A DNA stretch of 64,000 nucleotides. Source: Streptomyces sp. CB02980. Its GTDB lineage: Bacteria; Actinomycetota; Actinomycetes; Streptomycetales; Streptomycetaceae. Under the pieces are notes generated by a model. It did not search any database. It was not told where the DNA came from and saw nothing but the letters and a program-made list of their open reading frames with translations. The DNA is taken from NCBI RefSeq assembly GCF_014451325.2, contig NZ_JACSCH020000009.1, positions 186,001 to 250,000 on the forward strand, read 5' to 3'. Positions within the stretch are counted from its first letter, which is position 1. Every line of letters starts with the position of its first letter. This document shows, piece by piece, positions 48,553 through 56,533 of this stretch. The translations under genes and the position numbers were made by a program.

Positions 48553-49256
48553 GGCGCCGGCTCCGGCTCCCCCGGGGCCGCCGCCAGCAGGCGGGCGGCG
48601 GAGGCGCGGGTGTCCGCGACGTGGGTGCGGGCCAGCGCCTCCGCGCCGTCCTCGTCGCGGTCGCGGACGGCCTCGTAGAGCCGCTCGTGGGCCCCGCACA
48701 TCGGCTCGCCGTCCGACTGCGCCGAGGTGAGCCGGAAGAGCCGCCGCAGCCGGGAGTCGAGCGGGGCCATCAGGTCCACCAGGAGCGGGTTGCCGGAGAG
48801 TTCGACGATCTGCCGGTGGAAGTCGGCGTTGAGGGAGACGGCCTCGCGGAGCCGTCCGGACTCCGCCGCCTTCCTGGCCCGCGCCAACAGCCGCTCCAGG
48901 TCCCGCAGCTGAGCGGGGGTGGCGTGCCGGGCGGCGAGCCGCGCGGCCAGGCCCTCCAGGTTCTCCCGTACGTCGAAGAGGTACTCGGCGTCCGCCGGGC
49001 CGAAGTCCGCCACCACCGAGCCCCGGCGCGGCTGCACCGAGAGGAAGCCCTCCGACTCCAGACGCTGCATCGCCTCGCGCACCGGCACCCGGGAGACCCG
49101 CAGCTCGTCGGCGATCTCGCGCTCCACGAGCCGCATGCCCGCCGGGTACTCGGCCTCGATGATCCGCTCGCGCAGCTCCACATAGACCCGCTCCCGCAGG
49201 GACTGGTGGCTGTCCCCGATGGCGGTGCCGCGGGCGGCGGGGCGGTGGACGGTCAT
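48549..49256 (-). CDS. GntR-family (FCD) transcriptional regulator
   Basis: The 235-residue regulator has the N-terminal winged helix (about residues 18-85: LRERVYVELRERIIEAEYPAG, EIADELRVSRVPVREAMQRLESEGF) and a C-terminal FCD domain with metal-ligand-like NADFHRQIVELSGN and CGAHERLYEAVRD. It is divergent from the cytosine-deaminase-like gene, with a CTGGTAT-N5-ATACCAG operator in between; the same core TGGTATACCA is found before the second amidohydrolase gene at 53506. It probably represses both. It could instead or also control the kdgD module with which its stop overlaps. Confidence 0.9.
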   Translation of the reverse strand: MTVHRPAARGTAIGDSHQSLRERVYVELRERIIEAEYPAGMRLVEREIADELRVSRVPVREAMQRLESEGFLSVQPRRGSVVADFGPADAEYLFDVRENLEGLAARLAARHATPAQLRDLERLLARARKAAESGRLREAVSLNADFHRQIVELSGNPLLVDLMAPLDSRLRRLFRLTSAQSDGEPMCGAHERLYEAVRDRDEDGAEALARTHVADTRASAARLLAAAPGEPEPAP

Positions 49257-49365
49257 GGGGGCGGCTCCAGTCGGGTGGATGTCGTGCTCCTTCGATCTTC
49301 GCAGACCCGTTCCCGGGGGAACCGTCCGCCCCGGCCCGGGAAACTCGGCCCCCGCAAACCGTTGC

Positions 49366-49384
49366 CTGGTATTCGGTATACCAG
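49366..49384. promoter_or_regulatory. GntR-type operator 1
   Basis: CTGGTATTCGGTATACCAG has 7-bp arms (CTGGTAT/ATACCAG) and a 5-base centre. It fits the T-x-GT-N3-AC-x-A-like half-site pattern of FCD GntR regulators. TTGCCT (49362-49367) and CTACCT (49385-49390) flank it at 17-base spacing, so it would sit inside the promoter of the amidohydrolase gene. Confidence 0.7.
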
Positions 49385-49468
49385 CTACCTTGGCGCCGCA
49401 CCGCGCTCACCAGGGGAGATTTGGCCATGGCCCCCTTCGAGCCGTACGGAATCCGCGAAGGAGAAGCC

Positions 49469-50725
49469 ATGAGCGAGGCCCCGGCCCCGCCGCCCACCGC
49501 AACCGACGAGCCCACCACGCTCGTCCGCAGCACGCTCCCCGACGGCCGCACTGCCGACGTCCACCTCCGCGACGGCCGCGTCCACGCGGTCGAGGACCAC
49601 GTCCCCGGCCGCCCCGTCCCGCCCGGCGCCCTCGACCTCGCCGGTGCGCTGCTGCTGCCCGCCCTCGTCGACGGGCACGCCCACCTCGACAAGACCCTCC
49701 TCGGCGCGCCCTGGCGTCCGCACCGCGCCACCGCCACCCTGCGCGAGCAGATCGCCGCCGAACGCGCGTCCCGCCGCACCGAGCAGGTGTCCGTCGCCGA
49801 GCGGGCCGCCGCGCTCGCCTGCCGGATGGTCTCCCTCGGCACCGGTCACGTCCGCTCCCACGTCGACGTCGACCCCGACACCGGCCTCGACCATCTGCAC
49901 GCCGTCCTCGCCGTGCGGGAGAACTTCCGCGACCGGCTCGGGATCCAGCTCGTCGCCTTCCCGCAGAGCGGGGTCGTCACCGCGCCCGGCGTCGTCGACC
50001 TCCTCGACGCGGCCCTCGCCGACGGCGCCGACCTGATCGGCGGCCTCGACCCGGTCGGGTTCGACGGCGACGCCGACGGCCAGCTCGACACCGTCTTCGG
50101 CCTCGCCCAGCGCCACGGCAAGGGCATCGACCTGCACCTCCACGACGGCGGCGAGACCGGCACCGCCCAGCTGCGGGACATCGCGGCCCGCACCGCCGCG
50201 CTCGGCCTCGGCGGCAAGGTCGCCGTCAGCCACGCGTACGCCCTCGGCGACGTCGACGACGCCGAACTCGACCGCACCTGCGCGGCCCTGGCCGCCGCCG
50301 GGGTCGCCATCATGACCAACGGCCCCAGCGGCCCCGTGCCCCCCGTCCTGAGGCTGCGCGAGCAGGGCGTCCGGGTCTTCGCGGGCTCCGACAACATCCG
50401 CGACACCTGGTGGCCGTACGGCACCGCCGACATGCTCGAACGCGCCACGGTCATCGGCCTCAGGGCCGGACTCATGACCGACGCCGAACTGGGCGCCGCC
50501 GCCTCCCTCGTCACGGACGAGGCCGCCGCCGCGCTCGGTCTCACCGGGTACGGCCTCACCCCGGGCAGCCGCGCCGACCTGGTCGCGATCGCCGCGGGCT
50601 CCGTCGCCGAGGCCGTCGCCTCCCACCCGCGCCGCCTGCTCGTGCTGCACGGCGGCCGGGTCGTCGGACCCTTCGCGGACGACACCTACCCCGCACTCGT
50701 ACCGGCCGCCGGAGGAGCGAGATGA
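49469..50725 (+). CDS. Cytosine deaminase-like amidohydrolase (first copy)
   Basis: The 418-residue protein belongs to the metal-dependent amidohydrolase superfamily, near cytosine deaminase and N-isopropylammelide hydrolase. Metal/active-site motifs are DGHAHLDKT, RSHVDVDPDTGL, the His pair in IDLHLHDGGE, VAVSHAYALG and the Asp in FAGSDNIRDTWWPYG followed by DMLERA. The substrate is a ring amine or amide but unspecified. ATG 49469 has AAGGAG five bases upstream; ATG 49427 with GGGGAG adds 14 residues. The APC permease overlaps its stop (ATGA), so uptake and hydrolysis of one nitrogen compound is likely. Confidence 0.85.
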   Translation: MSEAPAPPPTATDEPTTLVRSTLPDGRTADVHLRDGRVHAVEDHVPGRPVPPGALDLAGALLLPALVDGHAHLDKTLLGAPWRPHRATATLREQIAAERASRRTEQVSVAERAAALACRMVSLGTGHVRSHVDVDPDTGLDHLHAVLAVRENFRDRLGIQLVAFPQSGVVTAPGVVDLLDAALADGADLIGGLDPVGFDGDADGQLDTVFGLAQRHGKGIDLHLHDGGETGTAQLRDIAARTAALGLGGKVAVSHAYALGDVDDAELDRTCAALAAAGVAIMTNGPSGPVPPVLRLREQGVRVFAGSDNIRDTWWPYGTADMLERATVIGLRAGLMTDAELGAAASLVTDEAAAALGLTGYGLTPGSRADLVAIAAGSVAEAVASHPRRLLVLHGGRVVGPFADDTYPALVPAAGGAR

Positions 50726-52236
50726 GCACCGGAACCACCCCTCGTACGCCCCGGGCGGCGACGCCGGAGACGGGGAAGCCGGAGACGGGGGAGCAGGAGG
50801 CGGGGAAGCAGGAGGCGGGGAAGCTCGCCTCCGGCCGGATCGGCACCTTCGACCTCGTCTTCTTCGTCGTGGCCGCCGCCGCGCCGCTCACCGTGCTCGC
50901 CGGGGTCGCGCCCTTCGCCATCGGCATCGGCGGCCCCGGGGCCCCGCTCGCGTACCTGGTCTCCGGGGCGCTGCTTGCGCTCTTCGCCGCCGGATTCACG
51001 GCGATGAGCCTGCACGTCCGCAACGCCGGGGCCTTCTACGCGTACGTGGCCCGCGGTCTCGGCCGCACCCTCGGCGTCGGCACCGCGTACGTCGCCGTCG
51101 TCTCGTACAACCTCATCACGCCCGGAGTCGCCGCGGCCTTCGGCTACTTCGCCGCCGGGTCGATCCACGACTCCACGGGCGTCGACGTGCCGTGGTGGCT
51201 GCTCTCCGGGGTCTGCGTCCTCGCCGTCGGCGTGCTCGGCTGGCTGAAGGTCACGCTCAGCGCCAAGGTCCTCGGCATCGCCCTGGTCCTGGAGGTCCTG
51301 TCGCTCGTCGTCATGGACGGCGGCATCATCGGCGAGCGCGGCACGGCAGCCCTCGACACCGCGTCCTTCGCGCCCTCGACACTCGCCGCCGGCGGGGTCG
51401 CGGGCATGTTCGTCCTGGTCATCGGCGCCTTCACCGGCTTCGAGGCGACCGCGATCTTCGCCGAGGAGGTGCGCGAGCCGCGCAGGACCGTGCCCCGCGC
51501 CACCTTCATCGCGATCGGTTTCCTCGCGGTCTTCTACTCCGTGGGCTGCTGGCTGATCATGGGCGCCTTCGGCACCGACAAGGCCGTGGAACTGGCCCGC
51601 GCGGCCGATGGACCGGAACTGACCTTCCGGGCGGCCGAGTTGTACGCCGGACCCTGGCTGGCGGACGCCATGCACGGGCTCATCGTCGTCAGCGCCTTCG
51701 CCGCGACCCTCGCCTTCCACAACGCCGCCGCCCGCTATCTGTACGCCCTCGGCCGCGAGGGCCTGCTGCCCCGCCGGCTCGGCGCGGTCTCCGGCAGGCA
51801 CGGCTCGCCCGGCGGGGCCGTCGTCGCCCAGACCGCCTTCAACCTGGCGATCGTCGGCGCCGGAGCGCTCCTCGCCGCCGACCCGTACGGCGAGGTCTTC
51901 CTCTGGACCAACAGCGTCGGCGTCCTCGGCATCATGGGCATGCAGGCCCTCGCCGCGCTGTCCGTCTGGGCCTACTTCCGCCGCGACCGCCACGGCCTCT
52001 CGGCGGCCCGGGTGGTCTGGGCCCCGCTCGTCTCCTGCGCGGGCCTCGCGGTCCTCACCGTCCTCGCGGTGGTCCACTTCGACCTCCTGACGGGCCGCAC
52101 GGGCGCCGTGAACACGGCCCTCCTCGTCCCGCTCCCCGTGGTCCTGGTGGCCGGCCTCCTGGTCGCGCTCCGCATCCGGCGCACGGACCCGGAGCGGTAC
52201 GCCTCCCTGACGACGGTGGACGTGGAACGCGACTGA
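50722..52236 (+). CDS. APC-family amino acid/amine permease
   Basis: The 504-residue membrane protein has about twelve hydrophobic segments of the amino acid-polyamine-organocation type. FDLVFFVVAAAAPLTVLAG in helix 1, FTGFEATAIFAEEVREPRRTVPRA after helix 6 (by motif) and AFHNAAARYLYALGREGLLPRRLG are typical of the family. A cytosolic N-terminal tail of about 35 residues has the repeat PETGK-PETGE-QEAGK-QEAGK from a 15-bp DNA repeat. ATG has GGAGGAG and overlaps the amidohydrolase stop. The substrate is probably the one hydrolysed by the neighbouring amidohydrolases. A strong terminator follows. Confidence 0.9.
   Translation: MSTGTTPRTPRAATPETGKPETGEQEAGKQEAGKLASGRIGTFDLVFFVVAAAAPLTVLAGVAPFAIGIGGPGAPLAYLVSGALLALFAAGFTAMSLHVRNAGAFYAYVARGLGRTLGVGTAYVAVVSYNLITPGVAAAFGYFAAGSIHDSTGVDVPWWLLSGVCVLAVGVLGWLKVTLSAKVLGIALVLEVLSLVVMDGGIIGERGTAALDTASFAPSTLAAGGVAGMFVLVIGAFTGFEATAIFAEEVREPRRTVPRATFIAIGFLAVFYSVGCWLIMGAFGTDKAVELARAADGPELTFRAAELYAGPWLADAMHGLIVVSAFAATLAFHNAAARYLYALGREGLLPRRLGAVSGRHGSPGGAVVAQTAFNLAIVGAGALLAADPYGEVFLWTNSVGVLGIMGMQALAALSVWAYFRRDRHGLSAARVVWAPLVSCAGLAVLTVLAVVHFDLLTGRTGAVNTALLVPLPVVLVAGLLVALRIRRTDPERYASLTTVDVERD
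50764..50823 (+). repeat. 15-bp tandem repeat (4 units) in permease N-terminus
   Basis: Four in-frame 15-bp units start at 50764, 50779, 50794 and 50809. The last two are identical (CAGGAGGCGGGGAAG) and the first two differ by one base. They code for the cytosolic tail, so copy-number change would keep the frame. Confidence 0.75.
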
Positions 52237-52238
52237 TC

Positions 52239-52275
52239 CGGTACGGGGGCGGGGCCGTGCCCCGCCCCCGTACCG
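52239..52275. terminator. Bidirectional terminator between permease and second amidohydrolase
   Basis: A perfect 17-bp stem (52239-52255 with 52259-52275) closes a CGT loop. It starts 2 bases after the permease stop and ends 22 bases before the convergent amidohydrolase stop. Confidence 0.85.
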
Positions 52276-52297
52276 CCCGGTCGTCCGCATCCGGTCG

Positions 52298-53506
52298 TCA
52301 GACCAGGCGCCCGTCCCTCGCCACGACCCGGCCCGCCCGGACCACCAGGTCGCGGCGGGGGAGGTCCACGACCACCTGGGGGAGGCACTCGCCGTCGACG
52401 AGCATGAAGTCCGCCGGGGAACCCGGCCGGAGGTCCGCCCTCGGGAGGCCGAGGAGGGCCGCGCCGCCGTCGGCCGCCAGCCGGAAGCATGCCTCGAGAT
52501 CCTCGTCGAGCCGCAGGTCCAGGGCCCAGGCCGCGAGCCAGGCGCGGTGCAGCATGTCCGCGTTGCCGAACGGGCTCCAGTTGTCCCTGACCCCGTCCGA
52601 GCCCAGCCCGACCCGTACTCCGCGCTCGGCGAGCCGCCGGAACGGCAGGATCGTCGTCACCGAGAGGGCGACCGTCGTGAGGGCGATGTCCGCCTCCGCG
52701 AGGAGGTCCGCCGTATCGTCGAGTTCACGGCCCGACAGACCGGCCACCGCGAAGGCGTGCGCCACGCTCACCCGGCCCTGGAGCCCCAGCGCGCGCGTGC
52801 GGGCCGCGATGTCCCGCAGCGGGGCCAGGCCCTGCTCGCCCCGGTCGTGCAGATGGATGTCGAGACCCAGGCCGTGCTTCTCCGCGAGCGCGAAGACGGT
52901 GCCGAGCTGGTCGCCCCCGGCCGCCTCGCCCGCCGCGTCGAAGCCCGCCGGGTCGATGCCGCCGACGTGCGTCACCAGACCGCTCGCCGCCGCCTCCGCG
53001 AGCAGCTCGGCCACCCCCGGCGTACGGACCACGCCGTGCTGCGGGAAGGCGACCAGCTCCACGTCCACGATCCCGGCCAGCTTCGCCGCCGCCTCGGCCA
53101 CCCCCTCGATCCCGGAGAGGCCGTAGGCGGGAGCCACGTCCGCGTGGGCGCGCATCGCGCGCGTGCCCTGGGCCGCCGCGTGCGACATCAGCCGCAGCGC
53201 CCGCTCGCCCACCGGCGCCGGCAGCGCGCGGGCGAGCTCCACGTCCCCGGCGACGTACTCGGCGATGCCGTCCGCCGGGCGCCTGCCGCGCCAGGGCTCG
53301 CCCCAGGACGTCTTGTCGGGGTGGATGTGCGCGTCGACCAGGGTCGGCAGCGCGAGCCGCCCGCCGCCGTCGACCCGCTCGACGACGGCGCCCTCCGGGA
53401 CCTCCGGCACCAGCACGCCGTCCACGGCGATCAGGTCGCCGGCCGGGCCGCCGAAGGGCCGTACGTCGTGGAACAGGGTCGCGGTGCGGGGCGGCGGCGG
53501 GGTCAC
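52298..53506 (-). CDS. Cytosine deaminase-like amidohydrolase (second copy)
   Basis: This 402-residue paralogue of the protein at 49469 has the same motif series: DAHIHPDKT, RAHADVAPAYGL, VAFPQHGVV, IHLHDRGEQGLAPLRDIAARTRALGLQGRVSVAHAF (by motif) and LGSDGVRDNWSPFGNADML. The start is GTG 53506 with GAGGAG six bases upstream; a longer open frame reaches into repeat DNA and is not used. A TGGTATACCA palindrome 49 bases upstream matches the site near the first copy. Convergence with the permease and the shared operator suggest a common pathway, perhaps successive deaminations. Confidence 0.85.
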   Translation of the reverse strand: MTPPPPRTATLFHDVRPFGGPAGDLIAVDGVLVPEVPEGAVVERVDGGGRLALPTLVDAHIHPDKTSWGEPWRGRRPADGIAEYVAGDVELARALPAPVGERALRLMSHAAAQGTRAMRAHADVAPAYGLSGIEGVAEAAAKLAGIVDVELVAFPQHGVVRTPGVAELLAEAAASGLVTHVGGIDPAGFDAAGEAAGGDQLGTVFALAEKHGLGLDIHLHDRGEQGLAPLRDIAARTRALGLQGRVSVAHAFAVAGLSGRELDDTADLLAEADIALTTVALSVTTILPFRRLAERGVRVGLGSDGVRDNWSPFGNADMLHRAWLAAWALDLRLDEDLEACFRLAADGGAALLGLPRADLRPGSPADFMLVDGECLPQVVVDLPRRDLVVRAGRVVARDGRLV

Positions 53507-53554
53507 GGGAGTCTCCTCGGAGCGGTCGGCGGTACGGAAAGCGGTGCCGCGATC

Positions 53555-53564
53555 TGGTATACCA
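53555..53564. promoter_or_regulatory. GntR-type operator 2
   Basis: TGGTATACCA is a perfect 10-bp palindrome in the leader of the second amidohydrolase gene. It equals the two joined half-sites of operator 1. On the minus strand it contains a TATACC that could be the -10 element. Confidence 0.65.
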
Positions 53565-53630
53565 CGGAGCTCCCAGGGGCCCCCGGGCCCTGCCCCCGGC
53601 CCGCCCTCGCGCCATCCCTGGCCCTCCCTC

Positions 53631-53740
53631 TGTTCCACCCCGGCCCCTCCCTCTGCTCCACCCCCCCCGCTCCACCCCGGCCCCGTCCCCTGCTCCACCC
53701 TCCGCTCCACCCCGGCCCCGTCCCCGCTCCACCCGCGCCC
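53631..53740. repeat. C-rich tandem repeats between two minus-strand genes
   Basis: A 23-bp unit occurs exactly twice (53668-53690 and 53703-53725) with a 12-base spacer. Shorter derivatives (GCTCCACC or GTTCCACC boxes) occur at 53631, 53654, 53692 and 53726. The tract is almost purely pyrimidine on the plus strand. Confidence 0.7.
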
Positions 53741-53746
53741 TGCCCC

Positions 53747-56533
53747 TCACCAGGCCAGATCCTCCAGCGCGTCCAGATCCGGCACCGCCGTCACGACCGG
53801 TTCCGCGTCGTCCGCGCCCACCCGCAGCTCCGCCCAGATCGTCTTGCCGCGCCGGCCGTAGCGGGTGCCCCAGCGGTCCGCGTACTGCGCCACCAGATAC
53901 AGCCCGCGCCCGCCCTCGTCCGTCGCCGCCGCGTGCCGCAGATGCGGCGAGGTGCTGCTGCCGTCCGACACCTCGCAGATCAGCGTCCGGTCGTGGAGCA
54001 GCCGTACCCGGACCGGGTCGGCCCCGTACCGCACCGCGTTCGTGATCAGTTCGCTGAGGACCAGCTCCGCTGTGAACGCGAGCCCGTCGAGCCCCCACTC
54101 CGACAGCTTCGCCGCCGCCGCGTTCCGTACCGGCGAGACCGCCGACGGGTCGCGCGCCACCTCCCACTCCGCGATCCGCTCGCGGTCGAGCAGCCGGGTG
54201 CGGGCCACGAGGAGAGCGATGTCGTCGCGCGGCGTGGGCGAGAGGAGGGTCGCGAGGACGTCCGCGCAGGTCTGCTCCGGGCTGCGGTCCGGGCGGGCGA
54301 GGGCGGACCGCAGCAGGCCGAGACCCGTGTCGAGGTCCCGCCCCCGGTCCTCCAGGAGCCCGTCAGTGAAGAGCACCAGCTTGCTGCCCTCCGGCAGCAG
54401 CAGCTCCGTCGCCTCGAACGGCACATCGCCCAGACCAAGACCCAGCGGCAGCCCCGGCGCCAGCTCGGGGAAGTCCACCCGCCCGTCCGGAGCCACCAGG
54501 GCCGGTCCGGGATGGCCCGCGCTCGCCACCGTGCACACCCCCGACGCCGGGTCGTAGATCGCGTACAGGCAGGTCGCGCCGGTGATGCCCTCCTCCCGCC
54601 GGCGCTCCTCGCCGTCCGGCCCCTCCGACTCCCGGTCGTCGATCCGGCCCGTCAGCTCGTCGAGATGCCCGAGCAGCTCGTCCGGGGGCACGTCGAGGGT
54701 CGAGAAATTGTGCACCGCCGTCCGCAGCCGCCCCATGGTGGCCGCCGCGTGCAGTCCGTGCCCGACGACGTCCCCGACGACGAGCGCCACCCGCGCGCCC
54801 GGCAGCGGGATCACGTCGAACCAGTCGCCGCCCACCCCCGCCTTCGCCGGGAGATAGCGGTACGACACGTCCACCGCGCTCTGCAACGGCAGCACCCGGG
54901 GCAGCAGGCTCCGCTGGAGCGTCACCGCCATCGCGTGCTCCCGGGTGAACCGGCGCGCGTTGTCGATGGCGACCGCCGCCCGCGCCGCCAGCTCCTCCGC
55001 GAACGACAGGTCCTCCTCGCCGAACGGCTCGGGCGTGTCCGCGCGCCAGAAGTTGGCCATCCCCAGGACCACCCCACGGGCCAGCAGCGGCACCGTGAGC
55101 AGCGAGTGCATGCCGTAGGCGAGAGCCTGCGCCGCCCCCTCCGGGTCCTGCTCCCGCCAGCCCTCCGCCGAGGCCAGCTCCGCCTGCGCCACCGCGTGCC
55201 CCGCGTTCAGGGCCGTCGCCATCGGGGTGCTGCGGACGTCGAACCGAATGGTGTCCCCGACCGGCTGGAGCGGCTGGTCGGGCCGCAGCCCGCTCAGCGC
55301 CGTCCGCCGCATCTCCGTGGTCGCCGGCGAGGACGAGGGCGGCTCCTCGCCGCGCAGCACCGGTTCGAGCAGCTCCACCGTCGCGAAGTCCGCGAACCGC
55401 GGCACCGCGACCTCCGCCAGCTCCTCCGCCGTCCGTACGACCTCCAGGGTCGTCCCGATCCGTACCCCCGCCTCGTAGAGCAGCTGGAGCCGGCCGCGGG
55501 CCACCGCCGCCCGGCCGCTCAGGGCGGCCAGCTCGGTGGTGTCCCGCATCGTCATCACGCAGCCGGACTCCCGTCCGGCCGGGAGCGTGGGCCGTACGCT
55601 CACCGCGAGGAGACGGTCGCCCGCCCGGTGCACCTCGTCCGTCGCCGACCGGCCCGACTCCAGGAGCTCGACCGTCCGGGCATCGAGTCCGAGCTCCGAG
55701 ACGTGCCGCCGCTCCATGTCCGGCGTGAGGCCGAGCAGACGGCGCGCCTCGTCGTTGGCGAGCAGCAGCCGGCGGTCCGGGCCCACGATCAGCACGCCTT
55801 CGCGCACCGCGTGCAGGACCGCCTCGTGGTGCTCCTTCATCCGGGTCATCTCGGTCGGGCCGAGACCGTGCGTCTGCCGCCGCAGCCGCCGGCTCACCAG
55901 GGCGGCCCCGCCCACGGCGAGCACGAGCGCGCCGCCCGCGGCGCCGATGAGCAGCGGCAGCCGGTCCCGCACCGCGTCCGTGATGTTCTCCACCTCGACG
56001 CCGCTGGTGACCATGCCGACGATCCGGCCCTGGTCGGTCACGACGGGGACCACGGCCCGTACGGCGTCGTTGGGAGCGCCCCGGAACAGCTCCGTGTAGG
56101 ACTCGCCGTCCACCACCGCCCGGCTGAGGTCGCCGGTCGCCCTGCGGCCGATCAGCTCCGGGTCCGAGTCGGTGTAGCGCACGCCGTCCCGGCTCAGGAC
56201 GGCGATGAAGTCCACGCCCGTCGCCCGCCGGGTCTCCTCCGCCCGTTTCTGGAGCACGACCGTCGGATCGGGCGAGGCGAGCGCCGCGTCGACGCCGGGC
56301 GCCTTCGCGAAGGCCTCCGCGACCGCGAGCGAGCGGACCTCGGCGTCCCGCTGGGTGTCGCTGCGCGCCTGGTAGAACGTCACGAACACGGCCGCCGCGA
56401 TCACCAGGAGCGCGATCAGCGCCTCCAGGGCGAACACCTGCCCGGCCACGCTCCGCAGCCCCGTCCCGCGCTCACCGGGGCGCTTCCCCCGCGCCCCGGC
56501 ACCCTTCCCGCCTGCCCCGTCCCGGGCCGTCAT
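53747..56533 (-). CDS. SpoIIE-type PP2C phosphatase with sensor and anti-sigma ATPase domains
   Basis: The 928-residue membrane protein has five parts. A TM helix (about 34-53), an extracytoplasmic Cache-like sensor (VDFIAVLSRDGVRYTDSDPELIGR) and a second TM (about 193-214) come first. A PAS domain (about 235-345) and a GAF domain (about 365-530) follow. Then comes a SpoIIE/RsbU phosphatase (about 550-775; GGDWFDVIPLPG, VVGDVVGHGLHAAATMGRLR, TVASAGHPGPAL, LFTDGLLEDRG). A C-terminal HATPase (about 790-910; ELVLSELITNAVRYG, DEGGRGLYLV) completes it. Such proteins control sigma factors through anti-anti-sigma phosphorylation. It overlaps the upstream phosphatase gene by 4 bases; the partner proteins are not in the window. 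Confidence 0.92.
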   Translation of the reverse strand: MTARDGAGGKGAGARGKRPGERGTGLRSVAGQVFALEALIALLVIAAAVFVTFYQARSDTQRDAEVRSLAVAEAFAKAPGVDAALASPDPTVVLQKRAEETRRATGVDFIAVLSRDGVRYTDSDPELIGRRATGDLSRAVVDGESYTELFRGAPNDAVRAVVPVVTDQGRIVGMVTSGVEVENITDAVRDRLPLLIGAAGGALVLAVGGAALVSRRLRRQTHGLGPTEMTRMKEHHEAVLHAVREGVLIVGPDRRLLLANDEARRLLGLTPDMERRHVSELGLDARTVELLESGRSATDEVHRAGDRLLAVSVRPTLPAGRESGCVMTMRDTTELAALSGRAAVARGRLQLLYEAGVRIGTTLEVVRTAEELAEVAVPRFADFATVELLEPVLRGEEPPSSSPATTEMRRTALSGLRPDQPLQPVGDTIRFDVRSTPMATALNAGHAVAQAELASAEGWREQDPEGAAQALAYGMHSLLTVPLLARGVVLGMANFWRADTPEPFGEEDLSFAEELAARAAVAIDNARRFTREHAMAVTLQRSLLPRVLPLQSAVDVSYRYLPAKAGVGGDWFDVIPLPGARVALVVGDVVGHGLHAAATMGRLRTAVHNFSTLDVPPDELLGHLDELTGRIDDRESEGPDGEERRREEGITGATCLYAIYDPASGVCTVASAGHPGPALVAPDGRVDFPELAPGLPLGLGLGDVPFEATELLLPEGSKLVLFTDGLLEDRGRDLDTGLGLLRSALARPDRSPEQTCADVLATLLSPTPRDDIALLVARTRLLDRERIAEWEVARDPSAVSPVRNAAAAKLSEWGLDGLAFTAELVLSELITNAVRYGADPVRVRLLHDRTLICEVSDGSSTSPHLRHAAATDEGGRGLYLVAQYADRWGTRYGRRGKTIWAELRVGADDAEPVVTAVPDLDALEDLAW

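Noticed and set aside
53507..53710. N-terminal extension of the second amidohydrolase into the C-rich repeats
   Set aside because: The extension is Gly/Pro/Arg low complexity from repeat DNA; GTG 53506 has GAGGAG at the right distance.
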